DNA of 64,000 nucleotides from Flavonifractor sp. An100 (GTDB taxonomy: Bacteria; Bacillota; Clostridia; Oscillospirales; Oscillospiraceae), in assembly GCF_002161175.1 (NCBI RefSeq), contig NZ_NFMA01000003.1, positions 133,770 through 197,769 on the forward strand, written 5' to 3'. Shown one piece after another: positions 25,643 to 33,921 of this stretch. The translations under genes were made by a program, and so were the position numbers. Position 1 is the first letter of the stretch, and the number at the start of each line of letters is the position of its first letter. The notes beneath the pieces are model-generated. The model saw nothing but the letters and a program-made list of their open reading frames with translations, had not been told where the DNA came from and searched no databases.

Positions 25643-25900
25643 GAAAAACGTCCCGGGTCGTATCAAACAAATACGACCCGGGACGAAATCACCGTTTCCA
25701 TGATTCCGCGGTACCACCCGCGTTGCTCCTCCAACAAGGAACCTCTTTCGAGCCCCGGTAACGTGGGGAGGACGGACGGCCCTCAAGAGATCCTTCGAAC
25801 CGTCAGCTCAGAAGTGTTGCGCATCCCTGTCTTTCCCAACCAGGCTTTCAGCACAGTGGCCCGGTCTCTCTGTTGGACGCCGTAGGGAGCGGTCTTCGTC
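25643..25900 (-). promoter_or_regulatory. T-box riboswitch of the aspS-gatCAB operon
   Basis: The minus strand shows the T-box layout: AGAGAGACCG and GCTGAAAGCCTGG stem I parts, the T-box core GCGGGTGGTACCGCGG (around 25704-25722), and a terminator of GTCCCGGGTCGTAT with its complement (25650-25684), then a T-run to 25643. The likely specifier triplet is AAC (Asn) in GCGCAACACTTCTG, near 25818-25821 on the minus strand. It would allow expression when uncharged tRNA is bound. T-box and terminator are clear; the specifier is my reading by eye. Confidence 0.9.
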
Positions 25901-25925
25901 GGCGCTTTTGAATTATTATGGGCGC

Positions 25926-25954
25926 ATTATAAAACGGCCATTCCAATTTGTCAA
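25926..25954 (-). promoter_or_regulatory. Consensus promoter of the aspS-gatCAB operon
   Basis: Minus strand TTGACA (25954-25949), 17-base spacer, TATAAT (25931-25926). Confidence 0.93.
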
Positions 25955-25990
25955 GAAAAAATTTTCTCTCTTTTCCCAACGGGCAAGCCA

Positions 25991-25999
25991 TGATATACT
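25991..25999 (+). promoter_or_regulatory. Extended -10 promoter of the uracil-DNA glycosylase gene
   Basis: TG-A-TATACT at 25991-25999 with no good -35 box; 50 bases before the start codon. Confidence 0.5.
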
Positions 26000-26049
26000 G
26001 GCTGTAACCACCTTCGGCAAAACCACTGAACGGACAGGAGGACGGACCC

Positions 26050-26619
26050 ATGATGGATTGGTTGGAGCTGGAGCGCGCCTGCCTCAGCTGCCAGAAATGC
26101 GCCCTGGCCGACACCCGGCACAACGTAGTCTTCGGCGTAGGCGCACGGGACGCCGAGGTCATGTTCATCGGCGAGGGCCCCGGCGAGAACGAGGATTTAC
26201 AGGGGGAGCCCTTCGTGGGCCGGGCCGGCAAGTTGCTGGACGACATGCTGGAGCTCATCGACCTGGACCGCACCAAAAACGTATACATCGCCAACATCGT
26301 CAAGTGCCGCCCGCCCCAGAACCGGGACCCTCTGAACACCGAGCAGGACGCCTGCATCGGCTACCTGCGCAACCAGGTGGCCCTGATCCGGCCCAAGATC
26401 ATCGTGTGCCTGGGGCGGATTGCCGCCATGCGCCTGATTAAGCCCGACTTCAAGATCTCCAAGGAGCACGGCCAGTGGTTTGAGAAGGCCGGAGTCCACA
26501 TGACCGCTATTCTCCATCCCGCCGCCATCCTTCGGGACCCCCGCCGCCGTCCGGAGACTTTTGAGGATCTGAAGAAGCTTCAGGCTAAAATTCGTGAGGT
26601 TTGCACCCATACTTACTAA
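26050..26619 (+). CDS. Family 4 uracil-DNA glycosylase with an Fe-S cluster
   Basis: 189 residues. Cys pair in [13 protein letters not shown] (about 12-18), [24 protein letters not shown] (about 43-66) as the uracil pocket, [10 protein letters not shown] and CIGYLRNQ giving the other two cluster cysteines, and the late HPAAILR. These are marks of the UDGa/family 4 enzymes, which remove uracil from DNA in base-excision repair. AGGAGG lies upstream of the first ATG. It is a single-gene unit ended by a strong hairpin. Confidence 0.92.
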   Translation: MMDWLELERACLSCQKCALADTRHNVVFGVGARDAEVMFIGEGPGENEDLQGEPFVGRAGKLLDDMLELIDLDRTKNVYIANIVKCRPPQNRDPLNTEQDACIGYLRNQVALIRPKIIVCLGRIAAMRLIKPDFKISKEHGQWFEKAGVHMTAILHPAAILRDPRRRPETFEDLKKLQAKIREVCTHTY

Positions 26620-26632
26620 AATTTTTACGTCC

Positions 26633-26685
26633 CCAGCCCGTTCCGGCCCATTCCCGCCGGGGCGGGCTGGTTTGGTTTTTATTTC
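26633..26685 (+). terminator. Terminator of the uracil-DNA glycosylase gene
   Basis: CCAGCCCG (26633-26640) pairs with CGGGCTGG (26663-26670); inner CCGGC/GCCGG pairing; then TTTGGTTTTTATTT. Confidence 0.82.
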
Positions 26686-26718
26686 CATCCTTTTCCTGAT
26701 ATAAAATTTTCTTTTTCC

Positions 26719-26745
26719 TGCGACCAGACTCCCGTTTTCAGCGTA
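26719..26745 (+). promoter_or_regulatory. ECF-type promoter, probably autoregulatory
   Basis: TGCGAC (26719-26724), 17 bases, CGTA (26742-26745). This resembles the SigW-like TGAAAC...CGTA pattern recognised by extracytoplasmic-function sigma factors and precedes a sigma factor gene. Confidence 0.45.
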
Positions 26746-26811
26746 CCTATGGGCAGAACCAACGGTACCGGCGGTTTCCATCTCGATTTCAGACAGAAAG
26801 GAGGAAACTCC

Positions 26812-27372
26812 TTGGACGAAGCAGCTTTGATCCGTGGCCTCCAGGCCGGGGACCGGCGCGCCCTGGAGGAGGCAGTGGGCCAATATACCCACTACCTTAC
26901 CGCGGTGGCCGCCCGGGCCATGGCCCCCGCTCCCACCCGGGAGGATTTGGAGGAGGTGGTGTCAGACACCTTCCTGTCCCTGTGGCGGTTCCGGGAAAAT
27001 CTGGACCCGGAACGCCCCCTGCGCCCCTGGCTGGCCGTGGCCGCCCGCAACCTGGCCGTCAGCCGTCTGCGCAGCCGAAAGGAGACCCAGGACATCCCCG
27101 ACACCCTCCCTGACCACCGGCCCGGCCCCGAGGAGCTGGCCCAGCGCCAGGCCCTCCACCACCAACTGCGGGACCTGGTGGAGGAGATGAGCGAGCCCGA
27201 CCGCACCCTGTTTCTACGCTACTACTACGAGGAGGAACCCTTAGGCCAGGTGGCTCAGGATCTGGGTCTGGGCCTGTCCGCCGCTAAGAGCCGGCTGGCC
27301 CGGGGGAGAAAACGGCTCAAAGAACTGCTGACCAGGGAAGGAGGCGAACCCTATGCCAAGCCACATCCATGA
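26812..27372 (+). CDS. ECF-like RNA polymerase sigma factor
   Basis: 186 residues from a TTG at 26812, chosen because AAAGGAGG stands just upstream; the ATG at 26749 has no ribosome site. It has sigma region 2 (about 15-85, with SDTFLSLWRFRENLDPERPLRPWLAVAARNLAVSRLR) and region 4 (about 120-175, EPLGQVAQDLGLGLSAAKSRLARGRKRL as the helix-turn-helix), and no region 3. It is translationally coupled to the next gene by a 20-base overlap, the usual arrangement with an anti-sigma factor. Confidence 0.9.
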   Translation: MDEAALIRGLQAGDRRALEEAVGQYTHYLTAVAARAMAPAPTREDLEEVVSDTFLSLWRFRENLDPERPLRPWLAVAARNLAVSRLRSRKETQDIPDTLPDHRPGPEELAQRQALHHQLRDLVEEMSEPDRTLFLRYYYEEEPLGQVAQDLGLGLSAAKSRLARGRKRLKELLTREGGEPYAKPHP

Positions 27373-28783
27373 GCTGTGGGAGGAACTGGACCTGCCGGAG
27401 GAATACCCCGAGCTGGACGAAACATCCGTTTTGGCCCGGGTGAACGCCGCTCTGGACGGTGAGTCCCGCCCCAAGGAGACCCATATGAAACGGAAACTGC
27501 GTCTTCCCCTTCTGCTTGCCGCCGCCCTGGTCCTGCTCACCGGCACCATGGCTGCCGCCTACCGCACCGGCGTGCTGGAGCTCTTCTTCCAGGGGGACAC
27601 CAGCCAGCTGGAGCCTTACGTCCAGGAGGCCCTGGACACCGCGGAAAACGAGGACTACCGCCTGCGGGTGGACAGCTGCCTGTACGACGGGCAGAACGTC
27701 TACTCTGTTGTCACGGTGGAGGCACTCAACGACCAGGCCACCGAGGATTTGATGAGCAACCGGGTCATTGCCGAAACCCACCGGGAGACGTGGGGGGAGG
27801 AGATGGTGGAAGGCCTGATGAAGAGCGGCTCCACCGGCCCGGAGACCTTCCATTGCAATCAGTTTGACTTCTCTCCCGACGGAGGGGGGATTGGGATCCA
27901 CGACCTGCCCAACCCCGACGATCACAGCCGCTCCTGGCAAATCAGCGTCGAATTTCACTCCTATGTAGGCCCCCAGGAACAACCCCTGGAGTTCTGGGTA
28001 AACTTTATGGGCCGAGACTACGCCGTGGACATTCCCCTGCACAACATGGCCCAGCCCATCCACCTGACCCCCAACGAGGAGGTCGTCTACAACCCCTTCA
28101 CCGGGTACAAGGGTATTTTGCAGGAGTTTATCCTCACTCCCACCTCCTTCTCCATCACCACGGAACCTCTGCAGGAACCGGATAACCTCTACCACATAAG
28201 TTGGGCGGATCAGGCCGAGGACTGCTTCTTCCTGCGCATGAAGGACGGCACCGTCCTATCCCGGATGCAGCTGGGCGGCCTCAACGGCCAGTTCGAGACT
28301 GTGGTGGATTTGAGCCAGGTGGAGTCCATCATCTACGGCTACACGGAGTTCCCCGCAGACGGCTCCCCCTCCTTCCCCGCCGACCTGCCGGAAACGCTCT
28401 ACCCTTTCGCCTGTACGGAGATCATCTCCCCGGGAGAGAATTCCTATTTCCGCTTCCCAGTGGAGGAATTGTGCCGGAAGTTAGGAGCGGACTACCAGTG
28501 GGACGAGGCCACCCAGACCGCCACGGCCACCTACCGGGGCGTCACCCTCACCTTGACGGCAGGCGAGTACCGCTATCAGGTAAACGGTGAGACGGCAGAG
28601 ATGCTCTATAAGACCCGGTACGACCCCACAGACCCGGAGTACGAGGAGTTCCCCCAGTACATGTCTCTGGAGGACGGGGTGCTCACCGCGCCGGTCACGC
28701 TGCTGGACCACTGGTCCCTGGACTACCCCACCCTGCGAGACGGCCAGGGAGAGCTGAGCGGGCAGATGCTGGTGATCCCATAA
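27353..28783 (+). CDS. Membrane anti-sigma partner with a copper amine oxidase N-like domain
   Basis: 476 residues. A short cytoplasmic part (1-48), one membrane segment (about 50-70), then a large outside region. The first part (about 75-350) has the strand-rich pattern of DUF4179-type anti-sigma proteins; residues about 390-445 (FPVEELCRKLGADYQWDEATQTATATYRG) match the copper amine oxidase N-terminal-like domain often used for cell-wall contact. It overlaps the sigma gene by 20 bases (GGAAGGAGG upstream of the ATG). By family habit it would hold the sigma factor at the membrane until an outside signal acts. The signal is unknown. Confidence 0.75.
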   Translation: MPSHIHELWEELDLPEEYPELDETSVLARVNAALDGESRPKETHMKRKLRLPLLLAAALVLLTGTMAAAYRTGVLELFFQGDTSQLEPYVQEALDTAENEDYRLRVDSCLYDGQNVYSVVTVEALNDQATEDLMSNRVIAETHRETWGEEMVEGLMKSGSTGPETFHCNQFDFSPDGGGIGIHDLPNPDDHSRSWQISVEFHSYVGPQEQPLEFWVNFMGRDYAVDIPLHNMAQPIHLTPNEEVVYNPFTGYKGILQEFILTPTSFSITTEPLQEPDNLYHISWADQAEDCFFLRMKDGTVLSRMQLGGLNGQFETVVDLSQVESIIYGYTEFPADGSPSFPADLPETLYPFACTEIISPGENSYFRFPVEELCRKLGADYQWDEATQTATATYRGVTLTLTAGEYRYQVNGETAEMLYKTRYDPTDPEYEEFPQYMSLEDGVLTAPVTLLDHWSLDYPTLRDGQGELSGQMLVIP

Positions 28784-28813
28784 CCCAATTTCATATCCGT
28801 GTTTTACAAGACG

Positions 28814-28857
28814 GCCCCGGCGTCCCCAGGGACGCCGGGGCTCGTTTCATCTTTTTT
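28814..28857 (+). terminator. Terminator of the sigma/anti-sigma operon
   Basis: A 13-bp stem GCCCCGGCGTCCC (28814-28826) with its complement (28829-28841) and a later T6 run. Confidence 0.8.
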
Positions 28858-28877
28858 ACCGGAAAGGACCGATTATT

Positions 28878-30393
28878 TTGGAGGAAATTCGCCGTTCACG
28901 CCCCCTGGTGCGCCCGGTGGTGGTGCTGGTGGCCTTCTACAACAAGAAGGCCCTGGGGGTTCGCTATCTGGAGACCGCCCTGGAGGGGGCGGGGTACGTG
29001 GTACATACCATCTTCTACAAGGACTTCAACAGCGTCCACCCCACCCCTACCACCCCCGCGGAGCTGGAGCTGCTGCGGCGGGAGGTAGAGGCGGCCCGGC
29101 CGGTGCTGGTGGGGCTGTCGGTGATGAGCTCCATGTATCTGGACACGGTGTACCAGGTGATGGATACCCTGGGTTCCCTACCCTATCCCCTGGTGTGCGG
29201 CGGGGCCTACGCCACCATGTTTCCCCAGCCTCTGCTGGAGCGGGGAGCCCGGTTTGTGCTGCGCAGCGACGGGGAGCGGACTATGGTCCGCCTGGCCGAC
29301 GCCCTGAACCGGGGAAGGGACTGGCGGGACATTCCCTCCCTGTGCTACCTGGAGGCGGGAAATCTTCGCTGCAACCCCATTGGAGACCTGGAGGCCGATG
29401 TGGACCAGTACGGCCTGCCCGCCGTATGCTGCCGGGACGCCTGCTTCATCGACCGGGACTCTCTGGTCCGGGGCGATCCCCAGCTGTCCACCCGCAGCTA
29501 TGAGGTCATCGCCTCCCGGGGCTGTCCCTTCACCTGTTCCTACTGCTGCTGCGTCAACCTGCGCCGCCTGCTGCCCCAGGGAGTGCCCGGGGTACGCACC
29601 CGGTCGGTGGACAGCGTCATATCCGAGCTGATGGAGGCCAAAAAGCACTGCAAAAAGCTGGTGTTCGTCCACTTCTACGACGAGATTTTTCCCAACCTCC
29701 CCGGCTGGGTGGATGACTTCTGCCTCCAATACCGCAAGCACATCCATCTCCCCTTTACCATTTGGTCCCACCCCAAAATGGTCACCCCCCCAGCTGTTAA
29801 ACAAGCTGAAATCGGTGGGTCTTACCGAAGTGATCATGGGCATCCAGTCCGGCTCAGAGCGGGTGCGCCGGGAGGTGTTTCACCGCTATGAGTCCCAACA
29901 GGATGTGGTGGGAGCCGTCCGGGCCATCCGGGACGCCGGCGTCTGGGGCAGCTTTGACCTGATGCTCCAGCACCCCTTTGAGACCATCGACGATTTGAAG
30001 GCCTCCTATACCCTGGTGAAGGAGCTTCCCTCCCCCTATGAGCTACAGCTCCACGGTCTGAACTTCCTCCCCGGCACCGACATCGTGGACATGGCCCTTG
30101 ACCAGGGGTTATACACGCCCCAGGAGCTGGACGATATTATGTACGCCCCCATGGAGAAGCAGTTCGGGGCCTACTGGCAGCGGGAGGTCTCCCCTGAGAG
30201 CCAGGCCTGGTACGAGATGATCTACTGCTGGCAGTTTCCCCTGCTCCGCCCCCGGCTGCGCCGGTGGGAAGGGGACCCCCTGGCCCACGCCCCTGACCTC
30301 CACCGCTGCTACGCCCTGGCCCAGCGTCTGGCCCGGCTGCGGTATCTCCGAAAAAAGGGCGGCGTGGTCCTGCTGCGGATGCGAATGGCCTAA
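28878..30393 (+). pseudogene. B12-binding-like radical SAM protein, frameshifted
   Basis: Starts at a TTG (28878) behind GGAAAGGA. Residues about 15-150 resemble the cobalamin-binding domain and residues 216-223 give the radical SAM cluster motif C-P-F-T-C-S-Y-C. Near residue 305 the frame breaks in a run of seven C (29785-29791): the first frame ends at 29891, while the expected continuation, QLLNKLKSVGLTEVIMGIQS, is in another frame from about 29791 to 30393. Six or nine C would restore a single protein of about 505 residues. Such proteins modify peptides, lipids or hopanoid-like molecules; the substrate is unknown. A base-count error in the run is as likely as true loss. Confidence 0.75.
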
Positions 30394-30403
30394 GAAACAA
30401 AAA

Positions 30404-30445
30404 AACAGCCCCCGGCGCAAACAGCTGCGTCGGGGGCTGTTTTTA
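30404..30445. terminator. Bidirectional terminator
   Basis: ACAGCCCCCGGCGCA-type stem (30405-30419) with its partner (30426-30440), T-runs on both strands. It serves the radical SAM gene and the PAP2 gene, which converge here. Confidence 0.88.
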
Positions 30446-30464
30446 TCAATTTACGTCCGCCGCG

Positions 30465-31016
30465 CTACACCGAAACCGGTCCCCAGCGCAGCAGATAGAT
30501 CCTCCATACCGTCCAGGCACAGCTGGAGCCTACCAGCGCACCGGCCAGCACATCGGAGGGATAATGGACCCCTACATACAGGCGGGACAGTCCCATCAGG
30601 AAGGCCATACACATCACCAAAGCCTTTGTCCCAATCCAGGTCTCCGGCAGCGCCCGCCAGAAAATCATAGCGGTTGCGAAAGCTGCACAGGTATGGCCGG
30701 AGGGGAAGGAATGGGGGTCTGGCTCCTCAATGAGCGGGATCAGGCCCGCCACATCCAGCCACGGCCGATCCCGTGCTACCAGGGGCTTGAGAATCAGATT
30801 CGTACAAACCAGCCCCAGCAGCATGGCCACCAGAGCCAGCACACCCGCTTTCCGGGTGGGTTTAAAGCACAGCATCCCAGCTGAGAGCACAATCCAGACC
30901 ATACCTGCGTTTCCCAGGGAGGTATACGCCTGCATCAGCGGGTCCAGCGTACTGCTGCGCACCTCTTGAATGGCCAATAAAATGGCGCTGTCCAAATTTT
31001 GGAGTATTCCAATCAA
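30465..31016 (-). CDS. PAP2-family membrane phosphatase
   Basis: 183 residues from a TTG at 31016, preceded by GGGAGG; an ATG at 31058 in the same frame has no clear ribosome site. Five or six membrane segments. The three phosphatase motifs are present: K-x6-RP as KPLVARDRP, PSGH in SFPSGHTCA, and SR-x5-H-x3-D as SRLYVGVHYPSD. Family members remove phosphate from lipid pyrophosphates such as undecaprenyl pyrophosphate, or from phosphatidate. It is a single-gene unit with a good promoter; the substrate cannot be told from sequence. Confidence 0.88.
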   Translation of the reverse strand: MIGILQNLDSAILLAIQEVRSSTLDPLMQAYTSLGNAGMVWIVLSAGMLCFKPTRKAGVLALVAMLLGLVCTNLILKPLVARDRPWLDVAGLIPLIEEPDPHSFPSGHTCAAFATAMIFWRALPETWIGTKALVMCMAFLMGLSRLYVGVHYPSDVLAGALVGSSCAWTVWRIYLLRWGPVSV

Positions 31017-31094
31017 GTTTTTCCGCCCTCCCATCCTTGACCAGGTCATTTTTGCCATTTATAATACAAATAAAAGGCCCTCGCCTCGGATTTT

Positions 31095-31123
31095 ATTATA
31101 CTGGGATTTCTGCCCCCACGCAA
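31095..31123 (-). promoter_or_regulatory. Promoter of the PAP2 gene
   Basis: Minus strand TTGCGT (31123-31118), 17-base spacer, TATAAT (31100-31095). Confidence 0.85.
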
Positions 31124-31220
31124 GGCAGATTCCTTTGATTTAATAAAACTTAAACGAAATCTTCATACTTTCGCCACAATTTCTCCGTTCTTTTACCACT
31201 TCTTTAGGAGGCCTCCCGAT

Positions 31221-32300
31221 GTGAAGCAAATCCTCTGTCTGTCCAATGAACCCTGGAGTTCCTCCCCAGGCCGGACCCAGCAACTGATTGCCCGGCTTAA
31301 GGATACCCAGATTCTCTATTTTTCCCCCTTTGCCGGCCGAAATGACCGTTTTGCCGGACCAAAGGGCCGTCAGGTGCGTCCCAATGTGACCGCCTATTCC
31401 CTGCCCCCCCTGCCTTTGCACCTGCAGGAGCGGTACGGTGCCCTGTTCCGTCTGGAGCGGCGGCGTCTGGGCCGCTTTGTGGCTGACCGGGCCGCCCGCC
31501 ACCGCTTCCGGGAGCCCCTGCTCTGGACCACGAATCCCGAGCATGTACATCTGCTGGATGACCTGGACTACGGCGGTTTGGTCTACGACTGCGACCGGGA
31601 CTGGGAGGACCTGCCTCCGGCCTGGGAGGGCAGCCTGGCCCAGGCGGCCGACGTAGTCTTCGCCGCCTCCCCCCTGCTCAAGCAGCGACTGGCCCCCTGC
31701 AGCTCCAACATCGCCCTGCTGCCCAATGGGGTCAATTTTCCTCTCTTCTCTTCACCGGACTCCTCTCCCCGCCCCCGAACCCATGGGCCGGTATTGGGCT
31801 GGGAGGGCACCATCTGGGAGGATTTGGACCTGGAGCCCCTTCTGTATGCCGCCCGGATGCGGCCCGACTGGACCTTCCTATTGGTGGGACGGCAGGAGGA
31901 CAACCCCCTTCTTCCTCGGCTTCGCCGTTTGGAAAATGTGATTCTGGCCGGTCCAAAGCCTCTGTCCGAGCTGCCGGAGTGGCTTCACCGCTGCGACGTC
32001 TTTCTCAATTTTGTCCGGGAGGACCGCCCCTATGAGGATGTGGTGGCTTCCCGCCTCTACGAATACCTCTCCACCGGCAAGCCGGTGGTCTCCATGCTCT
32101 GGCCCGACCAGGTGGAGCGCTTCCCCGATGTGGTCTATGCCGCTTATGACGATCAGGAGTTTCTTACCCTGTGCCAGCACGCTCTGACAGAGGCCCCCGG
32201 CTTTGTCTCCCAGCGCCGCCGTTCCCATGCCGCCGCCGCGGCCTGGCCCCGACGGGCTGCCGAGGTAGCCCGCATCCTGGGCATGGCCGGACTGCTCTGA
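31221..32300 (+). CDS. Glycosyltransferase, GT4-like
   Basis: 359 residues from a GTG at 31221 behind AGGAGG. The N-terminal half is a Rossmann fold (ILCLSNEPWSSSPGRTQQL) and the C-terminal half has the donor-binding pattern of family 4 enzymes: ALLPNGVNFPLF, LGWEGTIWEDLDLEPL, FLLVGRQEDNPL and the acidic region RPYEDVVASRLYEYLSTGKPVVSM. No membrane segment. It probably adds a sugar to a surface polymer or teichuronic-type chain; there are no polysaccharide genes beside it. It sits alone upstream of the purine operon. Confidence 0.83.
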   Translation: MKQILCLSNEPWSSSPGRTQQLIARLKDTQILYFSPFAGRNDRFAGPKGRQVRPNVTAYSLPPLPLHLQERYGALFRLERRRLGRFVADRAARHRFREPLLWTTNPEHVHLLDDLDYGGLVYDCDRDWEDLPPAWEGSLAQAADVVFAASPLLKQRLAPCSSNIALLPNGVNFPLFSSPDSSPRPRTHGPVLGWEGTIWEDLDLEPLLYAARMRPDWTFLLVGRQEDNPLLPRLRRLENVILAGPKPLSELPEWLHRCDVFLNFVREDRPYEDVVASRLYEYLSTGKPVVSMLWPDQVERFPDVVYAAYDDQEFLTLCQHALTEAPGFVSQRRRSHAAAAAWPRRAAEVARILGMAGLL

Positions 32301-32380
32301 CCCTCTTCCCAGGGAACGCCAACTTTTCTTCCCATTTTCTCCTCATTCCTTGTACAAGCCTACGAAAATCCGGCTTCCCC

Positions 32381-32409
32381 TTGCAAACCACGACAGTTTT
32401 CGTTAAAAT
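32381..32409 (+). promoter_or_regulatory. Promoter of the purine operon
   Basis: TTGCAA (32381-32386), 17 bases, TAAAAT (32404-32409). Predicted start near 32416, giving a leader of about 190 bases before purE. Apart from this promoter I see nothing in 32301-32380. Confidence 0.75.
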
Positions 32410-32459
32410 TGAAACCTAATCAATTGATACCGCCATTTTGGACGTAGGGAGGTTCTGTT

Positions 32460-32543
32460 ATGGCTGGCTCGCATCTGCTTTGTCTGTCCGGTCGCTTTAT
32501 CTGCTTCCAGGGCCCCAACATGTCCAAATCCTACGGTTCGTAA
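32460..32543 (+). CDS. Leader peptide ORF before purE, 27 codons
   Basis: ATG at 32460 with AGGGAGG seven bases upstream, a better ribosome site than many real genes here, reading 27 codons to a TAA at 32541-32543. The stop is six bases before the base of the leader terminator. The product (start MAGSHLLCLSGRFICF) matches no family I know. A ribosome finishing here would cover the terminator's 5' arm. The second such leader is before uraA. Confidence 0.5.
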   Translation: MAGSHLLCLSGRFICFQGPNMSKSYGS

Positions 32544-32548
32544 CACAA

Positions 32549-32585
32549 CAGGCTATCTGTACACCACAGATAGCCTGAACTTTTT
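32549..32585 (+). terminator. Attenuator terminator in the purE leader
   Basis: CAGGCTATCTGT (32549-32560) pairs perfectly with ACAGATAGCCTG (32566-32577), then AAC and five T. It lies between promoter and purE, so it must be read through. Confidence 0.8.
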
Positions 32586-32604
32586 CACCAAAGGAGAGAT
32601 TTCT

Positions 32605-33099
32605 ATGAAAAAGGTCGCCGTCATCATGGGTTCCGACTCCGATTGGCCGGTGGTCAAGGGCGCCTGCTCCCAGCTGGACGCCTTCGGCATCCCCTATGAG
32701 GCCCACATTCTCAGCGCCCACCGCACCCCCGCTGCCGCCGCCGATTTCGCTAAGAACGCCCGGAAAAACGGCTTTGGCGTGCTCATCTGTGCCGCTGGTA
32801 TGGCCGCCCATCTGGCCGGTGCCTTTGCCGGAAACTCCACCCTGCCGGTCATTGGCATCCCCATGAAGGGCGGCGCCATGGACGGTCTGGACGCCCTGCT
32901 GGCTACCGTTCAGATGCCCAGCGGCATCCCCGTGGCCACCGTGGCCATCAACGGAGCGAAAAACGCCGCCGTCCTGGCCGCCCAGATCCTGGCCGTGGCC
33001 GACGACGGCCTGGCCGCCAAGCTGGACCAGGCCCGGGCCGACATGGCCGACCAGATCGCCGCCAAGGAGCAGAAGCTGCAAGCCGAACTCCAGGGCTGA
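32605..33099 (+). CDS. purE: N5-CAIR mutase PurE
   Basis: 164 residues, class I or II PurE. The motif MGSDSDWP (8-15) binds the phosphate, SAHRTP (about 37-42) holds the catalytic His, and AAGMAAHLAG with GIPMKGGAMDG form the rest of the active site. It moves the carboxyl group in AIR to CAIR conversion. No purK is in the operon, so the enzyme may work with free CO2-derived AIR carboxylation (class II) or with a PurK elsewhere. AAAGGAG precedes the ATG. Confidence 0.96.
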   Translation: MKKVAVIMGSDSDWPVVKGACSQLDAFGIPYEAHILSAHRTPAAAADFAKNARKNGFGVLICAAGMAAHLAGAFAGNSTLPVIGIPMKGGAMDGLDALLATVQMPSGIPVATVAINGAKNAAVLAAQILAVADDGLAAKLDQARADMADQIAAKEQKLQAELQG

Positions 33100-33168
33100 G
33101 CCAGTTTTCAGGTTTATTTCTTCTCTCACTACTTTTTGTAATATTTATTTTGAAAGGGAGTATTTCGG

Positions 33169-33879
33169 ATGAACAAGAAGGAACAGCTGTACGAGGGCAA
33201 AGCCAAAAAGGTATTCGCCACCGAGGACCCCAATGTTGTGATTGTCTCCTATAAAGACGACGCCACCGCCTTTGACGGCCTGAAGAAGGGCACCATCACC
33301 GGCAAGGGCGCCATCAACAACCAGATGACCAACTTCCTCATGCAGCAGCTGGAGAAGGCCGGCGTGCCCACCCACTTTGTGGAGGAGCTCAGCGAGCGGG
33401 AGACCGCCGTGAAGAAGGTCACCATCGTTCCCCTGGAGGTCATTATCCGCAACCTCTCCGCCGGCTCCTTCGCCAAGCGCTACGGCGTGGAGGAGGGCAT
33501 CGTCTTTGACGAGCCCACCATCGAGTTCTCCTACAAGAATGACGATCTCCACGACCCCCTCATCAACGACTACCACGCCGTGGCCCTGAAGCTGGCCACC
33601 TGGGACGAGATCGCCACCATCAAGAAGTACGCCTTCCAGGTCAACGACTTCCTGAAAAAGACCCTGGCCGAGTGCGGCGTGACCCTGGTGGACTTCAAGC
33701 TGGAGTTCGGCAAGACCGCTGACGGACAGATCGTCCTGGCCGACGAGATCAGCCCCGACACCTGCCGTTTCTGGGACTCCAAGACCGGAGAGAAGCTGGA
33801 CAAGGACCGTTTCCGCCGGGATCTGGGCAATGTAGAGGGGGCTTATCAGGAGATGAGCCGCCGTCTGATGGGCAAGTAA
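33169..33879 (+). CDS. purC: SAICAR synthetase PurC
   Basis: 236 residues. [10 protein letters not shown] at the start, [31 protein letters not shown] and [12 protein letters not shown] are the SAICAR synthetase motifs. It joins CAIR with aspartate using ATP. It lies 69 bases after purE; the gap has the pyrimidine-rich tract and a ribosome site GAAAGGGAG. Confidence 0.97.
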   Translation: MNKKEQLYEGKAKKVFATEDPNVVIVSYKDDATAFDGLKKGTITGKGAINNQMTNFLMQQLEKAGVPTHFVEELSERETAVKKVTIVPLEVIIRNLSAGSFAKRYGVEEGIVFDEPTIEFSYKNDDLHDPLINDYHAVALKLATWDEIATIKKYAFQVNDFLKKTLAECGVTLVDFKLEFGKTADGQIVLADEISPDTCRFWDSKTGEKLDKDRFRRDLGNVEGAYQEMSRRLMGK

Positions 33880-33921
33880 GCCCACTTCCACCCCAACCAC
33901 CATCGACAAGGAGGAACACAA

